From assembly GCF_000424445.1 (NCBI RefSeq), contig NZ_AUJX01000017.1, positions 1 to 64,000 on the forward strand: a stretch of 64,000 nt of DNA, given 5' to 3'. Each line of letters opens with the position of its first letter. The first letter of the stretch is position 1. Positions 25,302 through 33,524 of the stretch are shown piece by piece. Origin of the DNA: Oribacterium sp. NK2B42. Its GTDB lineage: Bacteria > Bacillota > Clostridia > Lachnospirales > Lachnospiraceae. The notes beneath the pieces are model-generated. The model worked only from the letters and a program-made list of their open reading frames with translations, was not told where the DNA came from and made no database searches. A program made the translations under genes and the position numbers.

Positions 25302-27944
25302 TTAATCTCTAGGATTGCTGATCTGAGCCTGAGCTGCAGCAAGACGTGCAACAGGTACACGGAACGGTGAACATGATACATAATCAAGACCGATCTTGTG
25401 GCAGAACTCAACAGATGAAGGATCGCCGCCGTGCTCACCGCAGATACCTACGTGAAGCTTAGGGTTAACCGGCTTTCCAAGCTTAAGAGACATCTCCATA
25501 AGCTTACCAACACCAGTCTGGTCAAGCTTAGCAAACGGATCTGACTCGAAGATCTTCGTATCATAGTAAGCATTAAGGAACTTACCTGCATCATCACGTG
25601 AGAATCCGAAGGTCATCTGTGTAAGGTCGTTTGTACCGAAGCAGAAGAAATCAGCTTCCTTAGCGATCTCGTCAGCAGTAAGAGCTGCTCTAGGGATCTC
25701 GATCATTGTACCAACCTCATACTCGAGCTTAGCACCTGCAGCTGCGATCTCAGCATCAGCTGTAGAAACAACGATATCCTTAACATACTTAAGCTCCTTA
25801 ACCTCGCATACAAGCGGGATCATGATCTCAGGCTTAACATTCCATTCAGGATGAGCCTTCTGAACCTCGAGAGCTGCACGGATAACAGCCTTTGTCTGCA
25901 TCTTAGCGATCTCAGGATATGTAACAGCAAGACGGCATCCTCTGTGACCCATCATAGGGTTGAACTCGTGAAGTGAGCTGATGATAGCCTTGATCTCTTC
26001 TACAGACTTATGCTTTGCATCTGCAAGCTTCTTGATCTCGTCCTCAGTTGTAGGAACGAACTCGTGAAGTGGCGGATCAAGGAATCTGATTGTTACAGGG
26101 CAGCCCTCAAGAGCCTCATAAAGAGCCTTGAAGTCATTCTGCTGGTAAGGAAGGATCTTCTCAAGAGCTTCTTCTCTTTCCTCAACTGTATCTGAGCAGA
26201 TCATCTCGCGGAATGCAGCGATTCTGTCTTCCTCGAAGAACATGTGCTCTGTACGGCAGAGACCGATACCCTCAGCACCCAGCTCTCTTGCCTTCTTGGC
26301 ATCAGCAGGTGTATCAGCATTAGTACGAACCTTAAGCTTTCTGAACTCATCAGCCCAAGCCATGATACGTCCGAACTCGCCTGCGATCTGAGCATCTACA
26401 GTCTTGATCTGTCCGTCATAGATATTACCGGTTGTACCATCGATGGAAATGAAATCTCCCTCGTGGAACTCCTTACCGCCGAGAGTGAACTTCTTGTTCT
26501 CCTCATCCATTACGATATCGCCGCAGCCTGATACGCAGCACTCACCCATACCACGGGCAACAACGGCAGCGTGTGATGTCATACCGCCACGAACTGTAAG
26601 GATTCCCTGAGCAGCCTTCATACCTGTGATATCCTCAGGTGAAGTCTCAAGTCTTACAAGAACAACCTTCTCTCCTCTTGCAGCCCACTTCTCAGCGTCA
26701 TCAGCTGTGAATACAACCTTACCGCAGGCAGCTCCCGGAGAAGCACCAAGTCCCTTTCCAAGTGGTGTTGCAGCCTTAAGAGCAGCAGCATCAAACTGAG
26801 GGTGAAGAAGTGTATCAAGGTTACGAGGATCGATCATGGCAACAGCCTCTTCAGGTGTCTTATGTCCCTCGTCTACAAGATCACATGCGATCTTAAGAGC
26901 TGCAGGAGCTGTTCTCTTACCGTTACGGCACTGGAGCATGTAGAGCTTCTTGTTCTCAACTGTGAACTCCATATCCTGCATGTCATGATAGTGGTTCTCA
27001 AGAGTTTCACAAACCTTGATGAACTCTGCGTAAGCCTCAGGGAACTCCTTCTCCATCTGAGCGATAGGCATAGGTGTACGAACACCTGCAACTACGTCCT
27101 CGCCCTGAGCATTGATAAGGAACTCACCCATGAGCTTGTTCTCACCTGTAGCCGGGTCACGTGTGAATGCAACACCTGTACCTGACTGGTTGTTAAGGTT
27201 ACCGAATACCATCGGCATAACGTTTACAGCTGTTCCCCATGAATAAGGAATATCGTTGTCACGGCGATATACGTTGGCACGCGGGTTATCCCATGAACGG
27301 AATACAGCCTCGATAGCAAGCTTTAACTGCTCTACAGGATCTGAAGGGAAGTCCTTTCCAAGCTGCTTCTTATACTCAGCCTTGAACTGCTCTGCAAGCT
27401 CCTTAAGGTCAGCTGCTGTAAGATCAACGTCGAACTTAACACCCTTCTCCTCTTTCATCTTGTCGATAAGCTGCTCGAAATACTTCTTACCAACCTCCAT
27501 AACTACGTCTGAGAACATCTGGATGAAACGACGATATGAATCATATACGAAACGCTCGAATGCAGGATCAGGATTGCCCTTGATCATAGCTGCAACTACT
27601 TCGTCATTAAGACCAAGATTAAGGATAGTATCCATCATACCCGGCATAGATGCACGGGCACCTGAACGGACTGATACTAAAAGAGGATTCTGGAGATCTC
27701 CGAACTTTTTGCCGTTCTCCTTCTCCATCCATGCTACGCCTTCCATAGCCTGACCCATGATCTCGTCGTTTATCTTACGACCATCCTCATAGTACTGAGT
27801 ACAAGCCTCTGTTGTGATTGTGAAACCCTGTGGAACCGGAAGTCCGATCTCGGTCATCTCTGCAAGGTTTGCACCCTTACCTCCAAGTAAGTTTCTCATG
27901 GACATGTTACCTTCTTTGAAGGTGTAGACCCATTTTTTAGCCAT
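25302..27944 (-). CDS. ppdK: Pyruvate, phosphate dikinase
   Basis: The 880-residue enzyme interconverts pyruvate, ATP and phosphate with phosphoenolpyruvate, AMP and pyrophosphate. The N-terminal ATP-grasp domain (GGKGANLAEMTEIGLPVPQGF, SVRSGARASMPGMMDTILNLG) is followed by the phosphohistidine domain with GGMTSHAAVVARGMG (around residue 455) and a C-terminal PEP-binding barrel (CRTEHMFFE, MMGHRGCRL, FGTNDLTQMTFGFSRDDA). In anaerobes it works in glycolysis or gluconeogenesis. Codon use is strongly biased and C/T-rich on the plus strand, as expected for a highly expressed gene. It is monocistronic, with a strong terminator. Confidence 0.97.
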   Translation of the reverse strand: MAKKWVYTFKEGNMSMRNLLGGKGANLAEMTEIGLPVPQGFTITTEACTQYYEDGRKINDEIMGQAMEGVAWMEKENGKKFGDLQNPLLVSVRSGARASMPGMMDTILNLGLNDEVVAAMIKGNPDPAFERFVYDSYRRFIQMFSDVVMEVGKKYFEQLIDKMKEEKGVKFDVDLTAADLKELAEQFKAEYKKQLGKDFPSDPVEQLKLAIEAVFRSWDNPRANVYRRDNDIPYSWGTAVNVMPMVFGNLNNQSGTGVAFTRDPATGENKLMGEFLINAQGEDVVAGVRTPMPIAQMEKEFPEAYAEFIKVCETLENHYHDMQDMEFTVENKKLYMLQCRNGKRTAPAALKIACDLVDEGHKTPEEAVAMIDPRNLDTLLHPQFDAAALKAATPLGKGLGASPGAACGKVVFTADDAEKWAARGEKVVLVRLETSPEDITGMKAAQGILTVRGGMTSHAAVVARGMGECCVSGCGDIVMDEENKKFTLGGKEFHEGDFISIDGTTGNIYDGQIKTVDAQIAGEFGRIMAWADEFRKLKVRTNADTPADAKKARELGAEGIGLCRTEHMFFEEDRIAAFREMICSDTVEEREEALEKILPYQQNDFKALYEALEGCPVTIRFLDPPLHEFVPTTEDEIKKLADAKHKSVEEIKAIISSLHEFNPMMGHRGCRLAVTYPEIAKMQTKAVIRAALEVQKAHPEWNVKPEIMIPLVCEVKELKYVKDIVVSTADAEIAAAGAKLEYEVGTMIEIPRAALTADEIAKEADFFCFGTNDLTQMTFGFSRDDAGKFLNAYYDTKIFESDPFAKLDQTGVGKLMEMSLKLGKPVNPKLHVGICGEHGGDPSSVEFCHKIGLDYVSCSPFRVPVARLAAAQAQISNPRD

Positions 27945-28171
27945 TGCTGATCCTCCTAATATTACTTCTTTGTTTTTATATGTCTTTGTATACAGAGTTA
28001 CCCATTAAATGCCAGTAAAATAGGATAACCCTTACAAAAAGCACCTTTGAATTTTCCCATTCATTCGGGAAAATCACCATTGAGATTATACTCGACTAAT
28101 TTTTCTTAGTAAAGGAAACATTTTTATGAAAACGGTTACAATTAGTATTAATTTTCTATAAATAAAAAAAA
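27945..28171 (-). promoter_or_regulatory. Upstream region of ppdK
   Basis: About 225 AT-rich bases holding the ppdK promoter. TTAGGAGGATCAGCA gives a strong ribosome site directly before the ATG. No open frame or recognised riboswitch is present. Confidence 0.4.
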
Positions 28172-28209
28172 CCTTGGAAATTCTATGAATAACCAAAGAA
28201 TTTCTAAGG
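28172..28209 (-). terminator. Intrinsic terminator of the two-component operon
   Basis: CCTTAGAAATTCT and AGAATTTCCAAGG pair over 13 bp with one wobble around 12 bases, followed on the minus strand by eight T residues. Confidence 0.85.
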
Positions 28210-28274
28210 CTTTTTGTCTTATACGCAGTGTAAACAGCGCAAGAAACAAGAGCTATATCACAATATAAATCAGT

Positions 28275-28976
28275 TTACACCTTAAATCTGTACCCCACTC
28301 CCCATATGGTTTCGATATACTGAGGTTTTGCGGAATCCATTTCGATCTTTTCCCTTATCTTTTTTATATGTACGGTTACTGTGGCGATGTCTCCAACTGA
28401 ATCCATCTTCCATATCTCCTTGAAAAGCTCAGACTTTGTGTACACATGGTTTGGATGAGAAGCAAGGAAATATAAAAGATCAAACTCCTTGGTAGTAAAG
28501 GTCTTTTCTTCATTGCCAACCCATACACGTCTTGCGGAAGGGTCTATCTTCAGGCCGCGGATCTCGATAAGATCGTTTCCTTCTTTTCCGTTGCCGACCA
28601 GTCTTTCATATCTTGCAAGATGTGCCTTGACTCTGGCCACAAGCTCTGATGCCGAAAATGGCTTCGTCATATAGTCATCGGCACCAAGTCCCAGTCCGCG
28701 GATTTTGTCAATGTCATCCTTTTTCGCAGAAACGATAATGATAGGGATGTCTTTAACCGATCTTACTTCTTTACAGACTTCAAAGCCATCTTTTCCCGGC
28801 AGCATAAGGTCAAGAATGATGAGATCAAATTCTTCATTAAGAGCTTTCTCAAGACCGATATCTCCGTCATTTGTAATGGTTACAGTAAAGCCGGAAAGTT
28901 CAAGATAATCTCTCTCCAGTTCGGCAATGGACTGTTCATCTTCAACTATAAGAATCTTTCTTTTATCATCATCCAT
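28275..28976 (-). CDS. OmpR/PhoB family response regulator
   Basis: The 233-residue protein has a receiver domain with the acidic pocket VEDE, phospho-acceptor Asp at about residue 56 (LIILDLMLPGKDGFEV), the Thr/Ser-like SAKK and Lys at DDYMTKPF. The C-terminal winged-helix DNA-binding domain includes FTTKEFDLLYFLASHPNHVY and VTVHIKKIREKIE. It overlaps the histidine-kinase gene by eight bases and is its cognate partner. The target genes are unknown. The terminator after it and the one after glyQS delimit a two-gene operon. Confidence 0.94.
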   Translation of the reverse strand: MDDDKRKILIVEDEQSIAELERDYLELSGFTVTITNDGDIGLEKALNEEFDLIILDLMLPGKDGFEVCKEVRSVKDIPIIIVSAKKDDIDKIRGLGLGADDYMTKPFSASELVARVKAHLARYERLVGNGKEGNDLIEIRGLKIDPSARRVWVGNEEKTFTTKEFDLLYFLASHPNHVYTKSELFKEIWKMDSVGDIATVTVHIKKIREKIEMDSAKPQYIETIWGVGYRFKV

Positions 28977-30027
28977 TTAAATCAACCTCCTGTACACTGC
29001 GGATATATTTCCTCAAAACAAAATTTATCGTTGTACCTTCTCCCTCAACAGATGTTGCCCATATGCGGCCTCCGCTGTCTTCAACTATTTTTTTGACAAT
29101 GGATAATCCTATGCCCGATCCGCCCTTCATGGAATTTCTGGAGCTGTCTGCTCTGAAAAACCTTTGGAATATATATGGCAGATCTGTCTTTGCTATGCCC
29201 TTTCCGTTATCGCTGAGACTTACCTGTATGAAATCTCCCGCATCCTCCAGTACCAGCTCAATCCTTTTCTCTTCCTTGTCCATGTACTTTACGGAATTTG
29301 AAACGATATTGTTGATGACTTTTCTAAGCTGCTCCGGATCGGCTATCATTTCCACATCCCGGGATACCTTATTCTCAAAAGTGAATGTGATCTCCTGGGA
29401 CTCCATATCAAGCCCTATTTCATCAGCACAATCCTGGAAATAATCCTGTACCGGCATGTGCTGAAAATCATAAGGTATCTTATTGGACTCTACCTTAACA
29501 TAATACCTAAGTTCATCTATGAGGCGGTCCATATCATTCGCTTTTATATTGATGGTCTGAATATATTTCTTCTGCATCTCGGGGCTCTGGGCAATGCCAT
29601 CCAGTATCCCCTCCGAGTAACCCTTTATAGCCGTAAGCGGAGTTTTCAGATCATGGGCAATGTTTGAGATCAGCTCTCGGTTGGCATTGTCATTGCATAT
29701 CTTCTCCTCCTGGGTTTCCTTGAGCCTCATGCGCATCTCATCAAAGGCCTGCATCAGCTCGCCAAATTCATCATTGGTCTCAGCCTCAAGGGTGAAATCC
29801 AGATCGCCTGATTCTATCTTTTTGGCTGCCGCCTTCAGTTCATCCACAGGTTTCACGATACCCATATAGATCCAGCATATAAAAAATAGTCCGGCAATTA
29901 TAAGTATCATCACGTTCATGCTCATGGTGGTATAACCCCTGAACATCAGATACATAAGTATCAAAGGAAGGATGGTACTAATGCAAAAGCTTACCGCCAC
30001 CCGTCCCATCAGTCCGACATGTTTCAT
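28969..30027 (-). CDS. Sensor histidine kinase
   Basis: The 352-residue membrane kinase has two membrane segments (about 11-28 and 38-57) with almost no extracellular loop, so it senses within the membrane or through partners. A HAMP domain follows (IVKPVDELKAAAKKIESGDL). The HisKA dimerisation region carries the phospho-accepting His125 in LISNIAHDLKTPLTAIKG. The ATP-binding domain has the N, G1 and G2 boxes (NNIVSNSVKYM, DNGKGIAKTDLPYIFQRFF, GSGIGLSIVKKIVE). It is translationally coupled to the response regulator. Confidence 0.94.
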   Translation of the reverse strand: MKHVGLMGRVAVSFCISTILPLILMYLMFRGYTTMSMNVMILIIAGLFFICWIYMGIVKPVDELKAAAKKIESGDLDFTLEAETNDEFGELMQAFDEMRMRLKETQEEKICNDNANRELISNIAHDLKTPLTAIKGYSEGILDGIAQSPEMQKKYIQTINIKANDMDRLIDELRYYVKVESNKIPYDFQHMPVQDYFQDCADEIGLDMESQEITFTFENKVSRDVEMIADPEQLRKVINNIVSNSVKYMDKEEKRIELVLEDAGDFIQVSLSDNGKGIAKTDLPYIFQRFFRADSSRNSMKGGSGIGLSIVKKIVEDSGGRIWATSVEGEGTTINFVLRKYIRSVQEVDLNG

Positions 30028-30090
30028 GCTGTGTCCCTCTATAAAATTTATAAATCTAACCTAATTATAACATAACTATTATATGAAAAA

Positions 30091-30123
30091 AAACTCCCAA
30101 CATCATATTAATGTCGGAAGTTT
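30091..30123 (-). terminator. Intrinsic terminator after glyQS
   Basis: AAACTTCCGACAT and ATGTTGGGAGTTT pair over 13 bp with mismatches near the middle and a seven-base loop, followed on the minus strand by a run of T. It separates glyQS from the two-component genes. Confidence 0.85.
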
Positions 30124-30145
30124 TTACTATAATTAATATAATTTA

Positions 30146-31540
30146 TCAGAATGCAAGCTTCTCTTCGAAATAGCTCTTAAGCTGATCGATGGCGATACGC
30201 TCCTGCTTCATGGAATCTCTCTCACGGATGGTAACACAGTGATCATTCTCTGAGTCAAAATCATAGGTTACGCAGTAAGGAGTACCTATCTCATCCTGTC
30301 TTCTGTATCTCTTTCCAATGTTTCCTCTGTCGTCATACTCAACATTCCAGTACTTGGCAAGTTCATCGTGGATAGCCTGAGCACCCTCGGCAAGCTTCTT
30401 TGAAAGAGGAAGGACACCTATCTTTACAGGTGCAAGTGCCGGATGGAAGTGAAGAACTGTTCTCTCATCACCGCCCTCAAGCTCCTCTACATCATAGGCT
30501 GCGCAAAGGAATGCAAGAGTTACACGGTCAGCCCCAAGTGAAGGCTCTACAACATACGGAACATAATGCTCATTTGTCTCATCATCAAAATAGGTCATAT
30601 CCTGACCTGAAACCTCCTGATGACGTCCAAGATCATAATCGGTTCTGTCAGCAATACCCCAAAGCTCACCCCATCCAAACGGGAACAGGAACTCAAGGTC
30701 AGTTGTTGCCTTTGAATAGAAGCTGAGCTCTTCCTTCTCATGATCTCTTGCACGGAGCATCTCCTTAGGCATTCCAAGGCTCAGGAGCCAGTCCTGACAG
30801 AACTGCTTCCAGTATGCAAACCACTCAAGATCTGTGTCAGGCTTACAGAAGAACTCAAGCTCCATCTGTTCGAACTCTCTTGTACGGAATGTGAAGTTAC
30901 CCGGTGTAATCTCATTACGGAATGACTTACCGATCTGACCGATACCGAAAGGAAGCTTCTTACGGGAAGTTCTCTGAACATTCTTAAAGTTTACGAAGAT
31001 ACCCTGTGCAGTCTCCGGACGGAGATAAACTGCGTTCTTTGCATCCTCTGTTACACCCTGGAAGGTCTTGAACATAAGGTTGAACTGACGGATACCTGTA
31101 AAGTTATGCTTACCACATGAAGGACATGCTACCTTGTGATCCTCGATGAATTTCTCCATCTCTTCGTTTGACCAGCCGTCAACTGAGCCTTCAAGCTCAA
31201 GTGCGTTCTCTGCTGCGAAATCCTCGATGATCTTGTCTGCACGGAATCTCTCGTGGCATTCCTTACAATCCATAAGAGGATCAGAGAAGGATGCGAGATG
31301 TCCTGAAGCAATCCAGGTCTGAGGGTTCATAAGGATAGCACAGTCGATTCCGACATTGTACTTTGACTCCTGAATGAACTTCTTCCACCAGGCTTTCTTA
31401 ACGTTGTTCTTTAATTCAACACCAAGATTTCCATAATCCCATGTGTTGGCAAGTCCGCCGTAGATTTCGGAGCCCGGATAAACAAATCCTCTTGACTTTG
31501 CAAGGGAAACGATAGTGTCCATTGTGTATTCTTTTGCCAT
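30146..31540 (-). CDS. glyQS: Glycyl-tRNA synthetase, single-chain (alpha2) type
   Basis: The class II synthetase of 464 residues charges tRNA-Gly. Landmarks are [27 protein letters not shown] (split in the text but contiguous in the protein), motif 2 around [19 protein letters not shown], and motif 3 in the [10 protein letters not shown] segment. The C-terminal anticodon-binding domain contains [13 protein letters not shown]. The start at 31540 ([11 protein letters not shown]) is set by AGAGGAAAAA; the longer reading adds 27 unconserved residues. No T-box leader was found upstream; instead the region holds a 229-bp palindromic element. Confidence 0.96.
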   Translation of the reverse strand: MAKEYTMDTIVSLAKSRGFVYPGSEIYGGLANTWDYGNLGVELKNNVKKAWWKKFIQESKYNVGIDCAILMNPQTWIASGHLASFSDPLMDCKECHERFRADKIIEDFAAENALELEGSVDGWSNEEMEKFIEDHKVACPSCGKHNFTGIRQFNLMFKTFQGVTEDAKNAVYLRPETAQGIFVNFKNVQRTSRKKLPFGIGQIGKSFRNEITPGNFTFRTREFEQMELEFFCKPDTDLEWFAYWKQFCQDWLLSLGMPKEMLRARDHEKEELSFYSKATTDLEFLFPFGWGELWGIADRTDYDLGRHQEVSGQDMTYFDDETNEHYVPYVVEPSLGADRVTLAFLCAAYDVEELEGGDERTVLHFHPALAPVKIGVLPLSKKLAEGAQAIHDELAKYWNVEYDDRGNIGKRYRRQDEIGTPYCVTYDFDSENDHCVTIRERDSMKQERIAIDQLKSYFEEKLAF

Positions 31541-31667
31541 TTTTTCCTCTTTCTGCCGCCGGAGTGCGGCTAAGAATAAAGTATTTAGTTTCACGCTTCT
31601 GCGCTGTTTTTCACTATACAACCTGGAGCCGAAAAAATCCAGTTAAATCTGTTCACCCTTAACGGGC

Positions 31668-31896
31668 GGACAGAGCCAGAGGGCATCCAGCTACAACCGA
31701 ATCGCTTCGTCAGAAAAATCTAAAATCGAACCCCTAAGAACCACTAGGCCCTCGCCAATGTCTGAGTTTACTTTTATGAAAACTCAGACTTGGCGAGGGG
31801 GCTAAGGAAAAGGAACCAAGTGGTTCTAAGGGGTTCGATTTTGATTTTTCATGACTCAGCTCAACGGTTGTAGCTGGATGCCCTCTGGCTCTGTCC
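31668..31896. repeat. 229-bp near-palindromic element (MITE-like) between recO and glyQS
   Basis: The outermost 31 bases (31668-31698) are exactly repeated in reverse complement at 31866-31896, starting GGACAGAGCCAGAGGGCATC. Further inward, AAAATCGAACCCCT pairs with AGGGGTTCGATTTT, AGAACCACT with AGTGGTTCT, and CCCTCGCCAA with TTGGCGAGGG, ending in the TCTGAGTTT/AAACTCAGA stem around about ten bases. The right arm has about 15 extra bases (31804-31818). It codes for nothing recognisable. No clear target-site duplication was seen. A MITE, a large cruciform/RNA structure or a bidirectional terminator complex are the options. Confidence 0.8.
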
Positions 31897-31920
31897 TGTC
31901 TTTCTCGACCGGTACAATTC

Positions 31921-32568
31921 TCATCTGAGTGTTTTCAGTATCTCCAGCGATCTGAAGTTATGCGGCATCACGTCACCGAGGAGGGCGTCGACATTGGAAG
32001 CAAACTCCTCGAAAACCTCCTGTTTAAGTGTGAAGGTGTAAAGCTTCATAATGGGTGTCGACAGGACGTACTGCCAGGCAAAGGCACAGGCCTGGGAGCA
32101 TGGGAAGGGCGGTTCCTCCGTGTACTCACCGCTTATATAAAGGAGTCTGAGTTCATATACTCTTCTCACCAGCTCATTATCAAGATTTGAATTCAGTATG
32201 GCCTTTAACGAAAGGAAAATAAGGTTCACCATCTCCGAGGCTTCCAGATTCTCCTGGGCAAGGTAGTCGGCAAATTCCAGCACATAGGAGCCGTAGCAGG
32301 CATTAACAAGATCCGTGGCTATCTCCTCAAAGTAATTATTTACTTTGATATCCCTAAGGTTGTAGCCGCTTTTTCCTGCTGTCAGGGTAAATGTCCCGAA
32401 AACGAAGCTTCTTGTGGCTGCCATAAACCGGGATCCCGGCTTTTTTGCTCCCGCCGCCCAGACAGTGATCTTTCCCTGTTCATTTGTAAGTACAGACAGT
32501 CTTTTATCAAAGTCACGGGATGGTGCCGAGCTCAGCACCACCCCGTGAAGTTCTAATTCATCACGCAT
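31921..32568 (-). CDS. recO: DNA repair protein RecO
   Basis: The 215-residue protein shows the RecO N-terminal OB fold (ELHGVVLSSAPSRDFDKRLSVLTNEQGKITVWAAGAKKPGSR, read across the first 50 residues) and the helical C-terminal domain with YGSYVLEFADYLAQENLE. It is somewhat shorter than the usual 240-260 residues, and the CxxC pair of the C-terminal zinc site is not evident. RecO loads RecA in the RecFOR gap-repair pathway. AGGAGAAAAT precedes the start. It lies 32 bases downstream of era, a classic era-recO arrangement. Confidence 0.92.
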   Translation of the reverse strand: MRDELELHGVVLSSAPSRDFDKRLSVLTNEQGKITVWAAGAKKPGSRFMAATRSFVFGTFTLTAGKSGYNLRDIKVNNYFEEIATDLVNACYGSYVLEFADYLAQENLEASEMVNLIFLSLKAILNSNLDNELVRRVYELRLLYISGEYTEEPPFPCSQACAFAWQYVLSTPIMKLYTFTLKQEVFEEFASNVDALLGDVMPHNFRSLEILKTLR

Positions 32569-32600
32569 ATTTTCTCCTGAGAACCGTTTCCGGTCCGGAA

Positions 32601-33509
32601 TTACGTTTCATCCTTGTAGCCGTAGTTTTTCAGGAATGTGTCCGAATCTCTCCAGTCCTTTCGTACCTTGACAAAAAGCTGGAGGTTGACCTTGTCGTCC
32701 ACCATTTTTTCTATCTGGATACGGGCGCCTGTGCCTATACGTTTAAGCATTGAACCGCCCTTTCCTATGATAATGCCTTTATGGGCATCCCTCTCGCATA
32801 CTATAGTAGCTTTTATATCCCAGAGGCCGTCCTGTCTCTGGTGCATCTGGTCTATGAGAACCGCTATGCCATGAGGCACCTCGTCATTTAACTTGCGGAG
32901 TGCCTGTTCCCGGATAAGTTCCGCTGCGATCTCACGCATGGACTGATCCGTAACAGTATCCCGGTCATAATATCTCGGTCCCTCAGGCAGGTACCTGAAA
33001 ACAGCATTCTTGAAACCGTCAATGTTTTCGGCCCTTGATGCAGACAAGGGAACTATCTCTGCAAAATCCATCAGAGTTTTATATTTTTCTATGGCAGCTT
33101 CAAGCTCCTCAGGCTTGTCCTTCATGGTGTCTATCTTGTTCACCACAAGTATCTTCGGTTTCCCTGAGTTTTTGATGACCTCAGCTATATGCTGTTCCCC
33201 TGCTCCGATATAGGTTGTCGGTTCCACTAGCCAGACGATGACATCCACATCCTTAAGTGTATTTTCGGCAACATTGTCCATGTACTCCCCAAGCTTGTTT
33301 TTTGCTTTATGTATGCCAGGAGTATCCAGGAAAATGATCTGTCCGCGGTCATCGTCATAGACCGTCTGTATCCTGCCTCTGGTGGTCTGCGGCTTGTTGG
33401 AGACTATTGCGATCTTCTGACCTATGACATGATTCATAAGTGTAGACTTTCCGACATTCGGTCTTCCAACCAGGGCCACGAAACCGGTTTTTATCTTTTT
33501 ATCTTTCAT
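32601..33509 (-). CDS. era: GTPase Era
   Basis: The 302-residue GTPase assists assembly of the 30S ribosomal subunit by binding the 3' end of 16S rRNA. G motifs are clear: GRPNVGKST (residues 15-23), the TTRG switch I, DTPGI, NKID and SASRA. The C-terminal KH domain carries IIIGKGGSMLKRIG. The length is typical. It sits 15 bases downstream of the M16C peptidase gene and upstream of recO, so the three are likely co-transcribed. Confidence 0.97.
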   Translation of the reverse strand: MKDKKIKTGFVALVGRPNVGKSTLMNHVIGQKIAIVSNKPQTTRGRIQTVYDDDRGQIIFLDTPGIHKAKNKLGEYMDNVAENTLKDVDVIVWLVEPTTYIGAGEQHIAEVIKNSGKPKILVVNKIDTMKDKPEELEAAIEKYKTLMDFAEIVPLSASRAENIDGFKNAVFRYLPEGPRYYDRDTVTDQSMREIAAELIREQALRKLNDEVPHGIAVLIDQMHQRQDGLWDIKATIVCERDAHKGIIIGKGGSMLKRIGTGARIQIEKMVDDKVNLQLFVKVRKDWRDSDTFLKNYGYKDET

Positions 33510-33524
33510 ATATTTCCCATTAAA

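Noticed and set aside
31541-31920. T-box leader for glyQS
   Set aside because: No T-box sequence (the conserved TGGNACCGCG-type element) was found on the minus strand; the region is occupied by the palindromic element.
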